Shown: positions 44,727-54,132 of the stretch, piece after piece | How the letters are laid out: each line of letters opens with the position of its first letter | Numbering within the stretch: position 1 is the stretch's first letter | Assembly (NCBI RefSeq): GCF_007751715.1 | Contig: NZ_CP036292.1 | Location: 6,889,339 to 6,953,338 of the forward strand | Length of the DNA: 64,000 bases | Source of the DNA: Rosistilla oblonga | GTDB lineage: Bacteria; Planctomycetota; Planctomycetia; Pirellulales; Pirellulaceae | Direction: 5' to 3' | The notes under the pieces: generated by a model | Told to the model about the DNA's origin: nothing | What the model saw: the letters and a program-made list of their open reading frames with translations, nothing else | Database searches by the model: none | Position numbers and translations under genes: made by a program

Positions 44727-45734
44727 ATGTTTGCAAAAAGAAGAGCGTTCACCCTCGTAGAACTACTTGTTGTGATCGCGATCATTGGGATCTTAGTGGG
44801 CCTGCTGCTGCCAGCGGTTCAAGCGGCTCGCGAAGCGGCTCGGCGGATGCAGTGCGGCAACAACATGAAGCAGCTTGGCTTGGCGTTGCACAACTACGTC
44901 GACACCTACCAAAAATTCCCAGCCTCCAGCCGCGGATACGGCGGATGTGTTGGCAACGCAGTCAACGGCGAGATCAAAAACGCCAGTGGCCTTGTCGCTC
45001 TACTTCCCTACATCGAACTGCAGAACGTCTACGACCAATTCAACCACGAAGAAGCCTTTGCAGTTACCAGTTCGGGGCAGCGTGCGACCGGAAACGTGAT
45101 TGGCGATCCAGCGACCAATGGAAATGCGACCATTGCCGAATTGGAACTCGACGTCTTCGCTTGCCCCTCGGACAGCAATCCCATCAAAGGCCGCCTGGTC
45201 GGAAATCACTACGGCCCTGCACCAGGATTTTCGGGCGCCGCAACCAACTATGACTTTATCGTCGCAGCCGGCCCTGAATTTGGCACCTGCAACAGCTACG
45301 CCACCACCAACAGCACCACGAAGCGGATGTTTGGCGGCGACGTCAACACGCGAATGGCCGAAGTCATCGACGGCCTGACCAACACCTTCATGGTCGGCGA
45401 AACCACGCGATACCACGTCAATGGCGCCGCCCTGGCTTGGTCCTATCGCGGCTGGGTAATGACTGGCGTCGACCCGTATTACACGTCGGCGGCCAACGGA
45501 GGAATCAACGTCTGGCACCAACCTTGGATCTCGCCAACATGGCAGAGCCCTCCCTTCACACCAATTCGCGGCCGCGCTCGCAGCTGGTGGGTTGCGTCGG
45601 CCAGCCTGCATCCCGGCGGATGCCACTTTGTCATGGGTGACGCTTCGGTCCAGTTCGTCAGCGAAACGATCGACAAACCGACCTTGCTGAACCTGACCGT
45701 CATGTCGGACGGACAAGTCGCCACGCTTCCGTAG
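44727..45734 (+). CDS. DUF1559 domain-containing prepilin-like protein (copy 2)
   Basis: ATG at 44727 with AGGAGA a few bases upstream. MFAKRRAFTLVELLVVIAIIGILVGLLLPAVQAAREAARRMQC again gives a prepilin leader and helix, then the DUF1559 domain. Over most of its 335 residues it is nearly the same as the copy at 42365 (NNMKQLGLALHNYVDTYQKFPAS, GGCVGNAVNGEIKNA, LVALLPYIELQNVYDQFNH), with more difference in the middle loops. This is a paralogue by tandem duplication. Its lipoprotein partner starts at 45894. Confidence 0.93.
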   Translation: MFAKRRAFTLVELLVVIAIIGILVGLLLPAVQAAREAARRMQCGNNMKQLGLALHNYVDTYQKFPASSRGYGGCVGNAVNGEIKNASGLVALLPYIELQNVYDQFNHEEAFAVTSSGQRATGNVIGDPATNGNATIAELELDVFACPSDSNPIKGRLVGNHYGPAPGFSGAATNYDFIVAAGPEFGTCNSYATTNSTTKRMFGGDVNTRMAEVIDGLTNTFMVGETTRYHVNGAALAWSYRGWVMTGVDPYYTSAANGGINVWHQPWISPTWQSPPFTPIRGRARSWWVASASLHPGGCHFVMGDASVQFVSETIDKPTLLNLTVMSDGQVATLP

Positions 45735-45893
45735 CGAACGGCCTCAAGACAATTTGCATTTCACCCTCCGGCGCAGCGGGAGGGTGGGATCGGGGAAACT
45801 GCACTCAAAAATGCCCCCTCCCCATCAACCTCTTATCTCATCGCTCGACCACTCTATTTCGATTTGTCTTTTAAAGATTAGCAGGTGAATTTG

Positions 45894-46409
45894 ATGTTTA
45901 AATTTGCAAAAGTCAGTTTTATCGCAGGAGTTGTTGCGATCGCGGGCTGCGGCGACGCGGGGCCACCACGCGTTCCAATCACCGGAACCCTGACGCTCGA
46001 TGGAGAACCGCTGGCCTTCAAAAGCCTAACGTTGACGCCGATCGAAGGAACCACCGGCGGCGGCGCTTCGGGCTATTCCGATGGCGAAGGAAAATACCAA
46101 GTCCTGGCGATGGTCCCCGGCGCGGTGCAGGATTTTAATGGCTGCCCGCCAGGACGTTATCGCGTAACGGTTTCCGAGCCGTTGATCCCGATCAGCGATG
46201 CCGACTTCCAAACGGCCAGCAAGGGAGAGGTTATCGACAGCAACGAACCGGCGGCAGCGGTCTTCATGCCAACCACGCCGAGAAAAAAGAAGCAGGCCAA
46301 GGGAGCGATCCCAAGCGTCTACGCCTCAGGCACGATGTCGCCACTCGTGATCGACGTCGCCGAGGGGAACGAGCTGATCGACCTAGCGCTTGCATCGACG
46401 GCGAAATAA
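45894..46409 (+). CDS. small lipoprotein with carboxypeptidase-regulatory-like fold (copy 2)
   Basis: AGGTGA at 45884-45889 places the start at the ATG at 45894; the GTG at 45885 lies within that site. MFKFAKVSFIAGVVAIAGCGD has the lipobox AGC with Cys19 as the anchor. PITGTLTLDGEPLAFKSLTLTPIEGTTGGGASGYSDGEGKYQV and GCPPGRYRVTVSEPLIPISDADFQT mirror the copy at 43428. A basic PRKKKQAKG insertion (about 130-138) is new to this copy. The protein probably sits in the inner or outer membrane and works with the DUF1559 protein encoded just before it. Confidence 0.9.
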   Translation: MFKFAKVSFIAGVVAIAGCGDAGPPRVPITGTLTLDGEPLAFKSLTLTPIEGTTGGGASGYSDGEGKYQVLAMVPGAVQDFNGCPPGRYRVTVSEPLIPISDADFQTASKGEVIDSNEPAAAVFMPTTPRKKKQAKGAIPSVYASGTMSPLVIDVAEGNELIDLALASTAK

Positions 46410-46466
46410 TTTCAACCCGCCGATGCGATAGCGATCCCTCGCAATTCGTTCCAACCCACGGACTGG

Positions 46467-47348
46467 TTAGATCTGGTTATATGGCAACTCAAACAGTTCG
46501 TTGGCAACTTCGATCTGGCCGGTCTCCAAGCCTTTTCGGAACCAGTAGGCTCGCTGCTTGCTGGTTCCGTGCGTAAAGGCATCGGGAACCACTCGCCCCT
46601 GCATCTGTTGTTGCAAGCGATCGTCGCCGATCGCTTCAGCACACTTCATCGCCTCTTCGACATCTCCAGCGTCCAAGAAGGACTTCATCTTCTGGCCGTG
46701 ATGCGCCCAGACGCCGGCTAGAAAATCAGCCTGCAGCTCCAACCGCACGCTCAACCGATTGGCTGCCACCTTGTCGGCGCTCTGCTGGCTGCGATGAACT
46801 TGGTCGGAAATGCCTAAGGTGTTTTGCACATGATGCGCGACCTCGTGAGCGATCACGTAAGCCATCGCAAAGTCCCCTTTGGCTCCAAATTGATTCTGCA
46901 GCTGTTCGAAGAACGACATATCCAGATAAACCTGATCGTCGCCGGGGCAATAGAACGGGCCCGTCGCACTGCTGGCCATTCCACAAGCCGACGAGACCTG
47001 ATCGCGGAACAGGACCAACTTCGGCTCGGGATACCGCTTCCCGATCTGCTCGGTGAACAACTTGTTCCAGACATCTTCGGTGTCGGCCAACACCACCGAG
47101 ACAAACTGCTTCAGCTCGCGTTCGGCTTCGCTATCTTCGACCGGGACGTTCTGCGGCGCACCGGCTTGCTGCTGCGCCTGCTGCTGTTGCACCTGTTGGA
47201 TCAACTGCTGCGGGTCCTTCCCCATCATCAGCCCCAACACGATCACAACCAAAATCATCAGCCCACCGCCGCCAGCCACCGCCGGCCCGGCTCCCATGGC
47301 GCGTCGATCTTCAATATTTTCGCTCTCTCGTCTTCCACGCCAACGCAT
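46467..47348 (-). CDS. ypfJ: neutral zinc metallopeptidase (YpfJ family)
   Basis: The ATG at 47348, with AGGAT 6 bases before it, gives 293 residues, close to E. coli YpfJ (287); the longer frame from 47507 adds an unlikely leader. MRWRGRRESENIEDRR is the family start, then a Gly-rich segment and one membrane helix (LMILVVIVLGLMMG), a Gln-rich linker, SACGMASSATGPFYCPGDDQVYLD, the zinc motif HEVAHH at 168-173, and QADFLAGVWAHH, which carries the third ligand region. Predicted to be anchored in the inner membrane with the peptidase domain in the periplasm. Substrate unknown. Confidence 0.93.
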   Translation of the reverse strand: MRWRGRRESENIEDRRAMGAGPAVAGGGGLMILVVIVLGLMMGKDPQQLIQQVQQQQAQQQAGAPQNVPVEDSEAERELKQFVSVVLADTEDVWNKLFTEQIGKRYPEPKLVLFRDQVSSACGMASSATGPFYCPGDDQVYLDMSFFEQLQNQFGAKGDFAMAYVIAHEVAHHVQNTLGISDQVHRSQQSADKVAANRLSVRLELQADFLAGVWAHHGQKMKSFLDAGDVEEAMKCAEAIGDDRLQQQMQGRVVPDAFTHGTSKQRAYWFRKGLETGQIEVANELFELPYNQI

Positions 47349-47592
47349 CGGATTATCCTGAAAAGGTTTCTTATAAACGCTGCGCCGGAAGCAGAGAGCA
47401 TCGGGCTCAGCCAGCCAATAGTTGTTATCATACGTCGCAAACCAGTCTACCCAAAGCGTTGCACATTGACATTCGATTGGGCGGCTTTCCATTGTTGCAA
47501 CAACCACGACAATGGGAATGGCGGCGTTCGGTGAACCGTCCCTTTCGCGATTCCTTTCCGACCCTTCTCCATCAAACTAACTAAATAGCTTT

Positions 47593-49500
47593 ATGTGCGG
47601 CATCACCGGCGGACTCTGGACTCACCCGCAACACTCGATCTCCGCCGACGTCCTGCAGCGGATGACCGAGGCGATCCGCCACCGTGGCCCCGACGACAGC
47701 GGAACCCATGTCGAAGCGATGCGGACCGATCCGTCGGGCCCCGTCCCCGGCGTGGCCCTTGGGTTTCGGCGATTGAGCATCATCGATCTCGCCGGCGGCC
47801 ACCAACCGATGAGCAACGAAGACGGTTCGATCTGGATGGTCTTCAACGGCGAGATCTACAATTTTGGCGATCTCCGCCGACGTCTTGAAGGAGCCGGCCA
47901 TCGTTTTGGTTCCTCCAGCGATGGCGAATCGATCCTGCACCTGTACGAAGACCTGGGGGTCGAGTGTTTCTCGCACCTCAACGGTATGTTTGCCGTCGCG
48001 ATCTGGGACCGCAACCGCCGCCGGATCGTGCTGGCGCGCGATCGCTTGGGTCAGAAGCCGCTGCACTACACGGTGCAAGACGATCGGCTGCTGTTTGCCA
48101 GCGAACTGAAGTCGCTGATGGAGGTGCCGGGGCTGCGTCGGGAGATCGATCCGTCGGCGATCGATGAATTCCTGACCTACCAATACGTCCCTCATCCGAA
48201 CACGATTTATCGCGATATTCACAAGCTGCCGCCGGGACACTTTGCTGTCTTCGAAGACGAACACTTGAGCGTCAAGCGATACTGGGATATCGATCTCGCC
48301 AAAGAAACTCCGATGACGCAGGAGGAGGCGTCCGAGCAACTGCGGGAACTGCTCTCTGATTCGGTGCGACTGCGATTGCAAGCCGACGTTCCGCTGGGAG
48401 CGTTCCTCTCCGGCGGGATCGATTCGTCGCTGATCGTCGCCCTGGCTCAACAGCAGCGCGACGATCCGATCCGCACCTTCAGCATCGGCTTTCCGCTGAA
48501 GGATTTCGACGAAACCCACTACGCCAAACAAGTCGCCGACCATCTGGGAACCCAGCACACACGGTTCGAAGTCCAGCCGAACGCGGTCGACGTGATCGAC
48601 AAATTGGTCTGGCACTACGACGAACCGTTTGGTGATTCGAGCGCCATTCCCACCTGGTACCTGTCGGAACTGACCCGCCGCGAAGTGACCGTGGCCCTCT
48701 CGGGCGACGGCGGCGACGAACTGTTCGCCGGCTACGATCGCTACCGGGCGTTGTGGATCAGTCGCCAGATGGATCGGATGTTGCCGATGCGTGGAATGCT
48801 GGGAGCCAAGTGGATCCAGCGGCTGCCCGATTCGACGCGGCAGCGTTCCCTGATCCGCCGCGGCAAGCGGTTCTGCGACGCGATCAGCCAACCGCCGGCG
48901 CGGCGTTTCATGAACTGGTTGCAGATCTTCCCCGAAGCGCTCCGAGGCGAGATCTATAACGAGGACTTCGTTAAGCAGTTGCCGGGGGACGATCCGTTCG
49001 AGTTCTTCCACATGGCCTGGAAACAGTCGGGGAATCGGGACGACGTCACCAAAGCATCGCTAGCCGATCTGATGACCTACCTGCCATGCGATCTGTGCAC
49101 GAAAGTCGATATCGCGTCGATGGCTCACGGATTGGAGGTCCGCCAACCGATGCTCGATTACCGCGTCGTGGAACTCGCCGCGCGGATGCCGGTGAAATGG
49201 AAGTTCCGCGGCAAACGCGGCAAACTGATCCTGGACGACACCTTCGGATCGATGATCCCCAAAAACATCTGGACTCGCAAAAAGATGGGCTTCGGCATCC
49301 CAATCGCTGCTTGGTTTAAAAACGAATGGCGGCCGATGCTGCACGACATGCTACTGGCTCCCGACGCCAAGCATCAACAATTCTTCCGCCCCGAAGTCGT
49401 CGCCAAGATGGTCCACGATCACGAGACCGGCGCCGTCAACCACGGCTACCGATTGTGGAACCTACTGATCCTCGAAAAATGGCTCCGCCGCTGGACGTAA
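47593..49500 (+). CDS. asnB: asparagine synthase (glutamine-hydrolysing)
   Basis: Cys2 (MCGITGG) is the glutaminase nucleophile after Met removal; RHRGPDDSG, FNGEIYN and SSSDGESILHLYE complete the class II amidotransferase domain. The ATP-pyrophosphatase domain has SGGIDSS at 273-279, SIGFPLKDFDE, and ALSGDGGDELFAGYDRY, followed by CTKVDIASMAHGLEVRQPMLD. 635 aa is usual for AsnB. It makes asparagine from aspartate using glutamine amide nitrogen and ATP; members of this group may also act on other acceptors such as cell-envelope sugars or lipids. The family is widely duplicated, so a biosynthetic-cluster role cannot be excluded, but no such cluster is near. Confidence 0.95.
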   Translation: MCGITGGLWTHPQHSISADVLQRMTEAIRHRGPDDSGTHVEAMRTDPSGPVPGVALGFRRLSIIDLAGGHQPMSNEDGSIWMVFNGEIYNFGDLRRRLEGAGHRFGSSSDGESILHLYEDLGVECFSHLNGMFAVAIWDRNRRRIVLARDRLGQKPLHYTVQDDRLLFASELKSLMEVPGLRREIDPSAIDEFLTYQYVPHPNTIYRDIHKLPPGHFAVFEDEHLSVKRYWDIDLAKETPMTQEEASEQLRELLSDSVRLRLQADVPLGAFLSGGIDSSLIVALAQQQRDDPIRTFSIGFPLKDFDETHYAKQVADHLGTQHTRFEVQPNAVDVIDKLVWHYDEPFGDSSAIPTWYLSELTRREVTVALSGDGGDELFAGYDRYRALWISRQMDRMLPMRGMLGAKWIQRLPDSTRQRSLIRRGKRFCDAISQPPARRFMNWLQIFPEALRGEIYNEDFVKQLPGDDPFEFFHMAWKQSGNRDDVTKASLADLMTYLPCDLCTKVDIASMAHGLEVRQPMLDYRVVELAARMPVKWKFRGKRGKLILDDTFGSMIPKNIWTRKKMGFGIPIAAWFKNEWRPMLHDMLLAPDAKHQQFFRPEVVAKMVHDHETGAVNHGYRLWNLLILEKWLRRWT

Positions 49501-49799
49501 AGATCAAACGCCAACGGAGAAGCGAAAGAGAAGGGCAGAATGAACATCTCGCCCACCATCACTCTGCCCACGTCATCTGCCATCCCCTTCGCTATACAAA
49601 CGCACGGACCTTCGTCAATGGCGGAGCCATGGCCGCATAAAGCCTGGGACGCAAGTCCCAGGAAAACGGCAACATCGCAGAACGAAGTCGCGGAGCGACG
49701 GCAGATGTTCGCTCGCAGAACGCGAAGCGCAGCAAGTTTTGGCAGAATGATAGGGGCAGAATGATAGGGGCAGAACGCGATGCGAAGCCAGAAGGTTTC
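49501..49799. other. intergenic spacer with short direct repeats
   Basis: Between asnB and the HPt gene, convergent. GGCAGAATGATAGGGGCAGA contains a repeated 13-bp word (GCAGAATGATAGG, at 49742 and about 49758), and GGGCAGAAT also occurs near 49532. No gene is seen. No stable terminator hairpin is obvious. Confidence 0.4.
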
Positions 49800-50159
49800 C
49801 TACTGCCGGTCGAGCCACTGTTGCACTCGGTCCTGCCAGGCTTGGACGGTCGGTTGCAGTTGATCGTACAACGCGACGGCGTCGGAGACGCGCGACTCGC
49901 GGCCACAGCGTTCGATCTCTTCGGCCAGAGCGACTTCGTCTCCGCTGGAGACATATTTAAGACACGACTTCAGCGTATGCCCGTAGCGTTCGATCTCTTT
50001 CGGCGTGCCGCCAGCGATCGCCACTCGCAACCGCTGCGAAACGTCGGGCAGCTCCATCACCAAGCCTTCGGCAACGGCAACCATCGATTCGTGGTGATTC
50101 CCCGTGCATTCCCCCAGGCGATCGATCCACGGCTTGTCGTCTTTTGGTAATTCGCTCAT
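49800..50159 (-). CDS. HPt (histidine phosphotransfer) domain protein
   Basis: ATG at 50159 with AAGG 5 bases upstream. The 119-residue protein is all helical; IERYGHTLKSCLKYVSSGD matches the HPt pattern (AHTLKGSxxxxGA), with His61 (in HTLKS) the expected phosphorylation site, and later helices VALAEEIERCGRESRVSDAVALYDQLQPTVQ complete a four-helix bundle. HPt proteins relay phosphoryl groups between hybrid kinases and response regulators; no other two-component gene is adjacent, so the partner is elsewhere. Soluble and cytoplasmic. Confidence 0.8.
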   Translation of the reverse strand: MSELPKDDKPWIDRLGECTGNHHESMVAVAEGLVMELPDVSQRLRVAIAGGTPKEIERYGHTLKSCLKYVSSGDEVALAEEIERCGRESRVSDAVALYDQLQPTVQAWQDRVQQWLDRQ

Positions 50160-50258
50160 ATGACCTTCGCGGCGCTACCGCCGTATTCCCTTTTGCCTTC
50201 CCTTCATCCTAACACGCGGCCTGGGCAAAAGCGATCCGATTCGACCAGCGAACCGGGG

Positions 50259-51536
50259 TCAACTCGGCTGCAAACCGGTCAACGTACCGACGCCGCTAGA
50301 GAACTGATCGACCGCCAGCCCCAAGTGCTGCAGATAACTGACCATTAAATTTCCAAGCGGTGGCGATTTCTCGGATTCAAACCGCAGATGCTGCCCGTGT
50401 CGGAAGTGTCCTCCGGCGGCGATGATCGGCAGATTCGTGTTGTTGTGGCTCGAAGCGTTCCCCAAATTGGAGCCCATCAAGATGGCGGTCTGATCCAACA
50501 AACTGTGCTCACCCTCGCGAACCGCTTCCAGCTTGCTCAACAGCTCACCAAACAACCGCATCTCCTCGCGTTCGATGATCGCCAGCATCTCGATCTTTTC
50601 CGGATTCCGCCCGTGATGGCTCAAGTTGTGCCAGCCGTCGTCGACCCCTTTCAGCGACACCACCTCGTTGCCGCCGGCACCGATCAAAGTGATCAACCGC
50701 GTCGAATCGGTTTGGATCGCCAGAAAGATCATCTCGAACATCAGTCCCATGATCCCGGTGAAATCGGCCCGATCGGTGACGTCGGTCGGTGGCTTGCGAT
50801 CGACGACCGGCTTCGGCTGCGTCGCCCACTGCGCCGCGCTGACCAACCGCTGTTCCAGCTCGCGAACGCTCGTCAGGTACTGATCTAGCGTTTGATTATC
50901 CTGACGTCCCACGCGGCGAGCGACGCCGCGCGTCTGATCGCGGACCAAATCCATGATGCTCTGCCCATCTTCGATCCGCCGGATTTGATCGGCTTGCTCC
51001 GCCGGCGTTCCCGCTAAAAACAGCTTGGCAAACAATTGCGACGGACGCGATTGAGCGGGAATCTGCACGCCCGATCGCGTGTACGAAAGACTCGATCGCC
51101 CGGCAGACAGGGCCAGCGACGCAAACCGCGTTTGATGACCGATCTGTTCGGCGGCGAACTGGTCGACCGAAATCGTGTTCTGGAAACTCGGCTGACCGGG
51201 ATGAGCCGCTCCGGTCAAAAAGCTCTTCTCCGCGCTATGCCCTCCGTCGACATCGGGATGGTGCAGCCCCGAGATCACCGTGAACTTGTCCCGCAGTGGC
51301 TGCAGCGGTTCCAGGTAGGGCGTGACTTCGTAATCGGTTCCCGATTGGCTGGGGAACAGGTAGGGCGTGTGGATTCCCAGCGGAGCGCAGATCGCCAACA
51401 TCCGGCGAACATCCCCTTTCCCAGATTCCCCCGGGGCAGCTCCAGCGGCGGTACCGGACATCGATTGCAGCATCGGCAGCGCCATCGAAACCGCACCGCC
51501 GCGCAACATCGTCCGTCGTCGCAAAACAGATCTCAT
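50259..51536 (-). CDS. DUF1552 domain-containing protein
   Basis: The ATG at 51536 has GGGAG 7 bases upstream and is preferred to the GTG at 51542. SVLRRRTMLRGGAVSMALPMLQSM is a twin-arginine type leader (RRTMLRGG). The mature protein carries DUF1552 features: LAICAPLGIHTPYLFP, VISGLHHPDVDGGHSAEKSFLTGAAH, SVDQFAAEQIGHQTRFASLALS and the C-terminal NNTNLPIIAAGGHFRHGQHLRFE. Its gene follows 16 bp after the DUF1592-type cytochrome gene on the same strand. This pair is the counterpart of the DUF1549/1553-DUF1501 pair at 34.8-39.8 kb. Exact reaction unknown; periplasmic. Confidence 0.95.
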   Translation of the reverse strand: MRSVLRRRTMLRGGAVSMALPMLQSMSGTAAGAAPGESGKGDVRRMLAICAPLGIHTPYLFPSQSGTDYEVTPYLEPLQPLRDKFTVISGLHHPDVDGGHSAEKSFLTGAAHPGQPSFQNTISVDQFAAEQIGHQTRFASLALSAGRSSLSYTRSGVQIPAQSRPSQLFAKLFLAGTPAEQADQIRRIEDGQSIMDLVRDQTRGVARRVGRQDNQTLDQYLTSVRELEQRLVSAAQWATQPKPVVDRKPPTDVTDRADFTGIMGLMFEMIFLAIQTDSTRLITLIGAGGNEVVSLKGVDDGWHNLSHHGRNPEKIEMLAIIEREEMRLFGELLSKLEAVREGEHSLLDQTAILMGSNLGNASSHNNTNLPIIAAGGHFRHGQHLRFESEKSPPLGNLMVSYLQHLGLAVDQFSSGVGTLTGLQPS

Positions 51537-51552
51537 CAACACGCTCCCAACA

Positions 51553-53973
51553 CTAAGGTTCGATAAAAAGTTCGCTACTGGCGATCGCCAAAATCATCGA
51601 CCGCAGCCCCAAGTCGCCCCCCGACGCGGCGACGATGCGATCGATCGCCGGCCGATCGGCCAGCGACAGCGGCCGCCCGGTCGCGTAGACGATCAATTTG
51701 GTCGCGATCGCTCGAGCGACCTGATCGCGGTCTTCGAGCAACCGTTGGCGGTAGCCGCCAAAGTCGGCGAACGAGCGGCCGTCGGCCAACCGCGACGCCG
51801 TTTCCACATCCGGCCCTTTGCGATAGGGCAAACGACCAAGCTTCTCCCCATCGCCAATCGATCGATACCATTGCCGCTGGCCACCGATCGCATCAAACGC
51901 TTCCAAGGCAAAGCCCGGTGGATCGATCCGGCGATGGCAGACGTTGCACGAATCGATCGCGCGGTGTTTGTCCAGTTGCTCCCGAATCGTGGTCGCGCCG
52001 CGGACATCGGGTTCGACCGCCGGAACACCTGGAGGCGGCGGTGGGGCAGGGCGGCCCAACAGGTTATCCAAAACCCAATTGCCGCGTTGGATCGGCGACG
52101 TGGTCGTGCCATTGGCTGTCACCTTCAACACGCTCGCATGCGTTAGCACCCCGCCACGCAAACTGTTGTCGGGCAGCGCGACCCTCCGAAAGACCTCGTT
52201 CCCACGCACCCCGGCGATGCCGTAATGTTTGGCCAGTCGCTCGTTGAGGAACGTGAAATCGGAATCAATGAAATTCAAAACGCTCCCATCTTCGTCGATC
52301 AAGTACTCAAAAAAGCTGCGCGTCTCGCCAAGCATCGCTTCCTGCAGCAACGGATCGAACTCGGGATAGAGTTTTTTATCGGGCGTCGTGAAGTCGATCT
52401 CCCGCAGATCCAACCACTGACCGAGAAAGTTCTCGACAAACCGCTCCCGCTTCGGATCGGCCAACATCCGCTGAACCTGAGCGCGTCGAATTGCGGGATC
52501 CTTTAATTTCCCAGCCGCCGCCAAATCGATCAGCTGCGGGTCGGGCTGCGAAGACCAAAGGAAATAGGAGAGCCGCGAAGCGATCGTGTAGTCGTCGACC
52601 GCGGGCTGGCTGTTGAGCAACAAAAACTGAGGAGCACATAAAACGGCGGTCACCCCCGCGCGAACCGCTTGTTCAAACGAGCGGCCAGCGTCGAGTCGAT
52701 CGAGCGCCAATCGAACGAACGGCTCCGCTTCGGCATCGTCGACCGGGCGCCGGAACGCCCGCGGCAACAGATCGCTAACGATCCGCGCCACATCCTCGCG
52801 CGGCCGCTCCGATTCGACGCGATGCAACTGGACTCGCTTGCGATGCCGCATGTGAATCGATCGCTCCGGTTCCATCCGAATATGATCGACATCGCCAAAC
52901 AACCGCTGAGTCGCCAACGATGGAAACTCTTGGTCCAACGGCCCGTCGGTCTCCACCCACGCGATCCCCACACCGGGACGCGGTTCGTGCTTGTCGCGCC
53001 ACGTGACGTGTTCGGGCCAGATCCGAGGGACGATATGAATCGTCCCCCCCTGCTGCATCGGCACCGTAAATTCGATCACCCGCGGCTGCTGGGAACTGCC
53101 CGTGGCATCGAAGATCCCAATAAATCGATGCGCATCGGGACCAAACAACGAACCGACGTAAAGGGCCACCGACAACGTCCGCTCTCCCGGATCATGAGGC
53201 CAAACCGCAACGCGACAACGATACAGTCCATCTTCGATCGGATGGGCGGGATCGATCCGCGCAGGCGGCCAACCGGGAGTGAACTTCACAAACGATTCAT
53301 CGACAGCAACCGTGCCCCCTTTTTTCTTGTCAACCGAATCGATGTTCTCTTTGACCTGCATCAGATCGGCTCGACGCGTCGCAACCGGCAACGGCTGCAC
53401 GCGCCGTATCGTCGCTTCAAAAGCAACCGCCGCCGCAGCCAAGTACTGTTCCATCAAGACCGATGAAATACTCAGCCCGTCGGCGACGTTATCGAATCCC
53501 TGCAGGCTGCCATCCTCGGGCAACAGATCCATCAACGGGACATCGATCCCCAACAGATCGTGGACCGTGTTTTGATATTCGCGGCGATTCATCCGTCGCA
53601 GCGCCAGCGGCCGTTCGCCGCGCATCCGTTCCGCAAACCGACCGGCCTCCGAAACAAAACGCTTCACCGCAGCGGCGTTCGGACGGTCCTCACCCTCGGG
53701 CGGCATCTCTCCCGATTCGATGACATCGACGACGCGCGTCCACTGGCGGATCGCCTCGCTTCCCGAATCGGCGACTGTCAAGCGATCCAACCGCAGGTCG
53801 GCCTCTTGCGTATCGGCACCGTGACACGCAGTGCAGTGCTGATCCAAAAACGCGGCCAACCGCTTCGCAGCCCCGTCGTCGGCGACGGCAGACGCTGCCA
53901 CTTGCGATCCGCAAACGACGGCCAAAGCGATGATCGAGCGACGGCAAATGATTCGAATGTTCATAGTTGTCAT
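51553..53973 (-). CDS. DUF1587/DUF1592/DUF1588/DUF1585 cytochrome-like protein
   Basis: I start at the ATG at 53973, after AGG; a frame reaching 54651 would cover the opposite-strand polX gene. A signal peptide (MNIRIICRRSIIALAVVCGSQVAASA) is followed by a cytochrome motif CTACH (47-51) in FLDQHCTACHGAD. Next come RMNRREYQNTVHDLLGI (DUF1587), a beta domain with LSVALYVGSL, DRLDAGRSFEQAVRAGVTAVLCAPQFLLL and LSYFLWSSQPDP (DUF1592), FVENFLGQWLDLREIDFTTPD and NFIDSDFTFLNERLAKHYGI (DUF1588), and a second haem-type site CNVCH in RAIDSCNVCHRRIDPPGFALEAFD, then DUF1585. 806 aa. Periplasmic, likely electron transfer during degradation of an unknown substrate with the DUF1552 partner. Confidence 0.95.
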   Translation of the reverse strand: MTTMNIRIICRRSIIALAVVCGSQVAASAVADDGAAKRLAAFLDQHCTACHGADTQEADLRLDRLTVADSGSEAIRQWTRVVDVIESGEMPPEGEDRPNAAAVKRFVSEAGRFAERMRGERPLALRRMNRREYQNTVHDLLGIDVPLMDLLPEDGSLQGFDNVADGLSISSVLMEQYLAAAAVAFEATIRRVQPLPVATRRADLMQVKENIDSVDKKKGGTVAVDESFVKFTPGWPPARIDPAHPIEDGLYRCRVAVWPHDPGERTLSVALYVGSLFGPDAHRFIGIFDATGSSQQPRVIEFTVPMQQGGTIHIVPRIWPEHVTWRDKHEPRPGVGIAWVETDGPLDQEFPSLATQRLFGDVDHIRMEPERSIHMRHRKRVQLHRVESERPREDVARIVSDLLPRAFRRPVDDAEAEPFVRLALDRLDAGRSFEQAVRAGVTAVLCAPQFLLLNSQPAVDDYTIASRLSYFLWSSQPDPQLIDLAAAGKLKDPAIRRAQVQRMLADPKRERFVENFLGQWLDLREIDFTTPDKKLYPEFDPLLQEAMLGETRSFFEYLIDEDGSVLNFIDSDFTFLNERLAKHYGIAGVRGNEVFRRVALPDNSLRGGVLTHASVLKVTANGTTTSPIQRGNWVLDNLLGRPAPPPPPGVPAVEPDVRGATTIREQLDKHRAIDSCNVCHRRIDPPGFALEAFDAIGGQRQWYRSIGDGEKLGRLPYRKGPDVETASRLADGRSFADFGGYRQRLLEDRDQVARAIATKLIVYATGRPLSLADRPAIDRIVAASGGDLGLRSMILAIASSELFIEP

Positions 53974-54132
53974 CATACCTGCCGCACCGCTCGATTGAGG
54001 AAATTTTGCAGGCGAACGGGACGGCTCGGTCGACGTTTTCCAACGCCGCCCGTGGGCAAGGATTTGGCAATTCCGTAGGATGAAGAAAAGGCCTGCTGCC
54101 GATACGATAGAGTTCAACGAGTGCTGGAACAA

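Noticed and set aside
47581-49011. 476-residue minus-strand frame opposite asnB
   Set aside because: Antisense to an intact asparagine synthase with all catalytic motifs; the translated sequence resembles no family.
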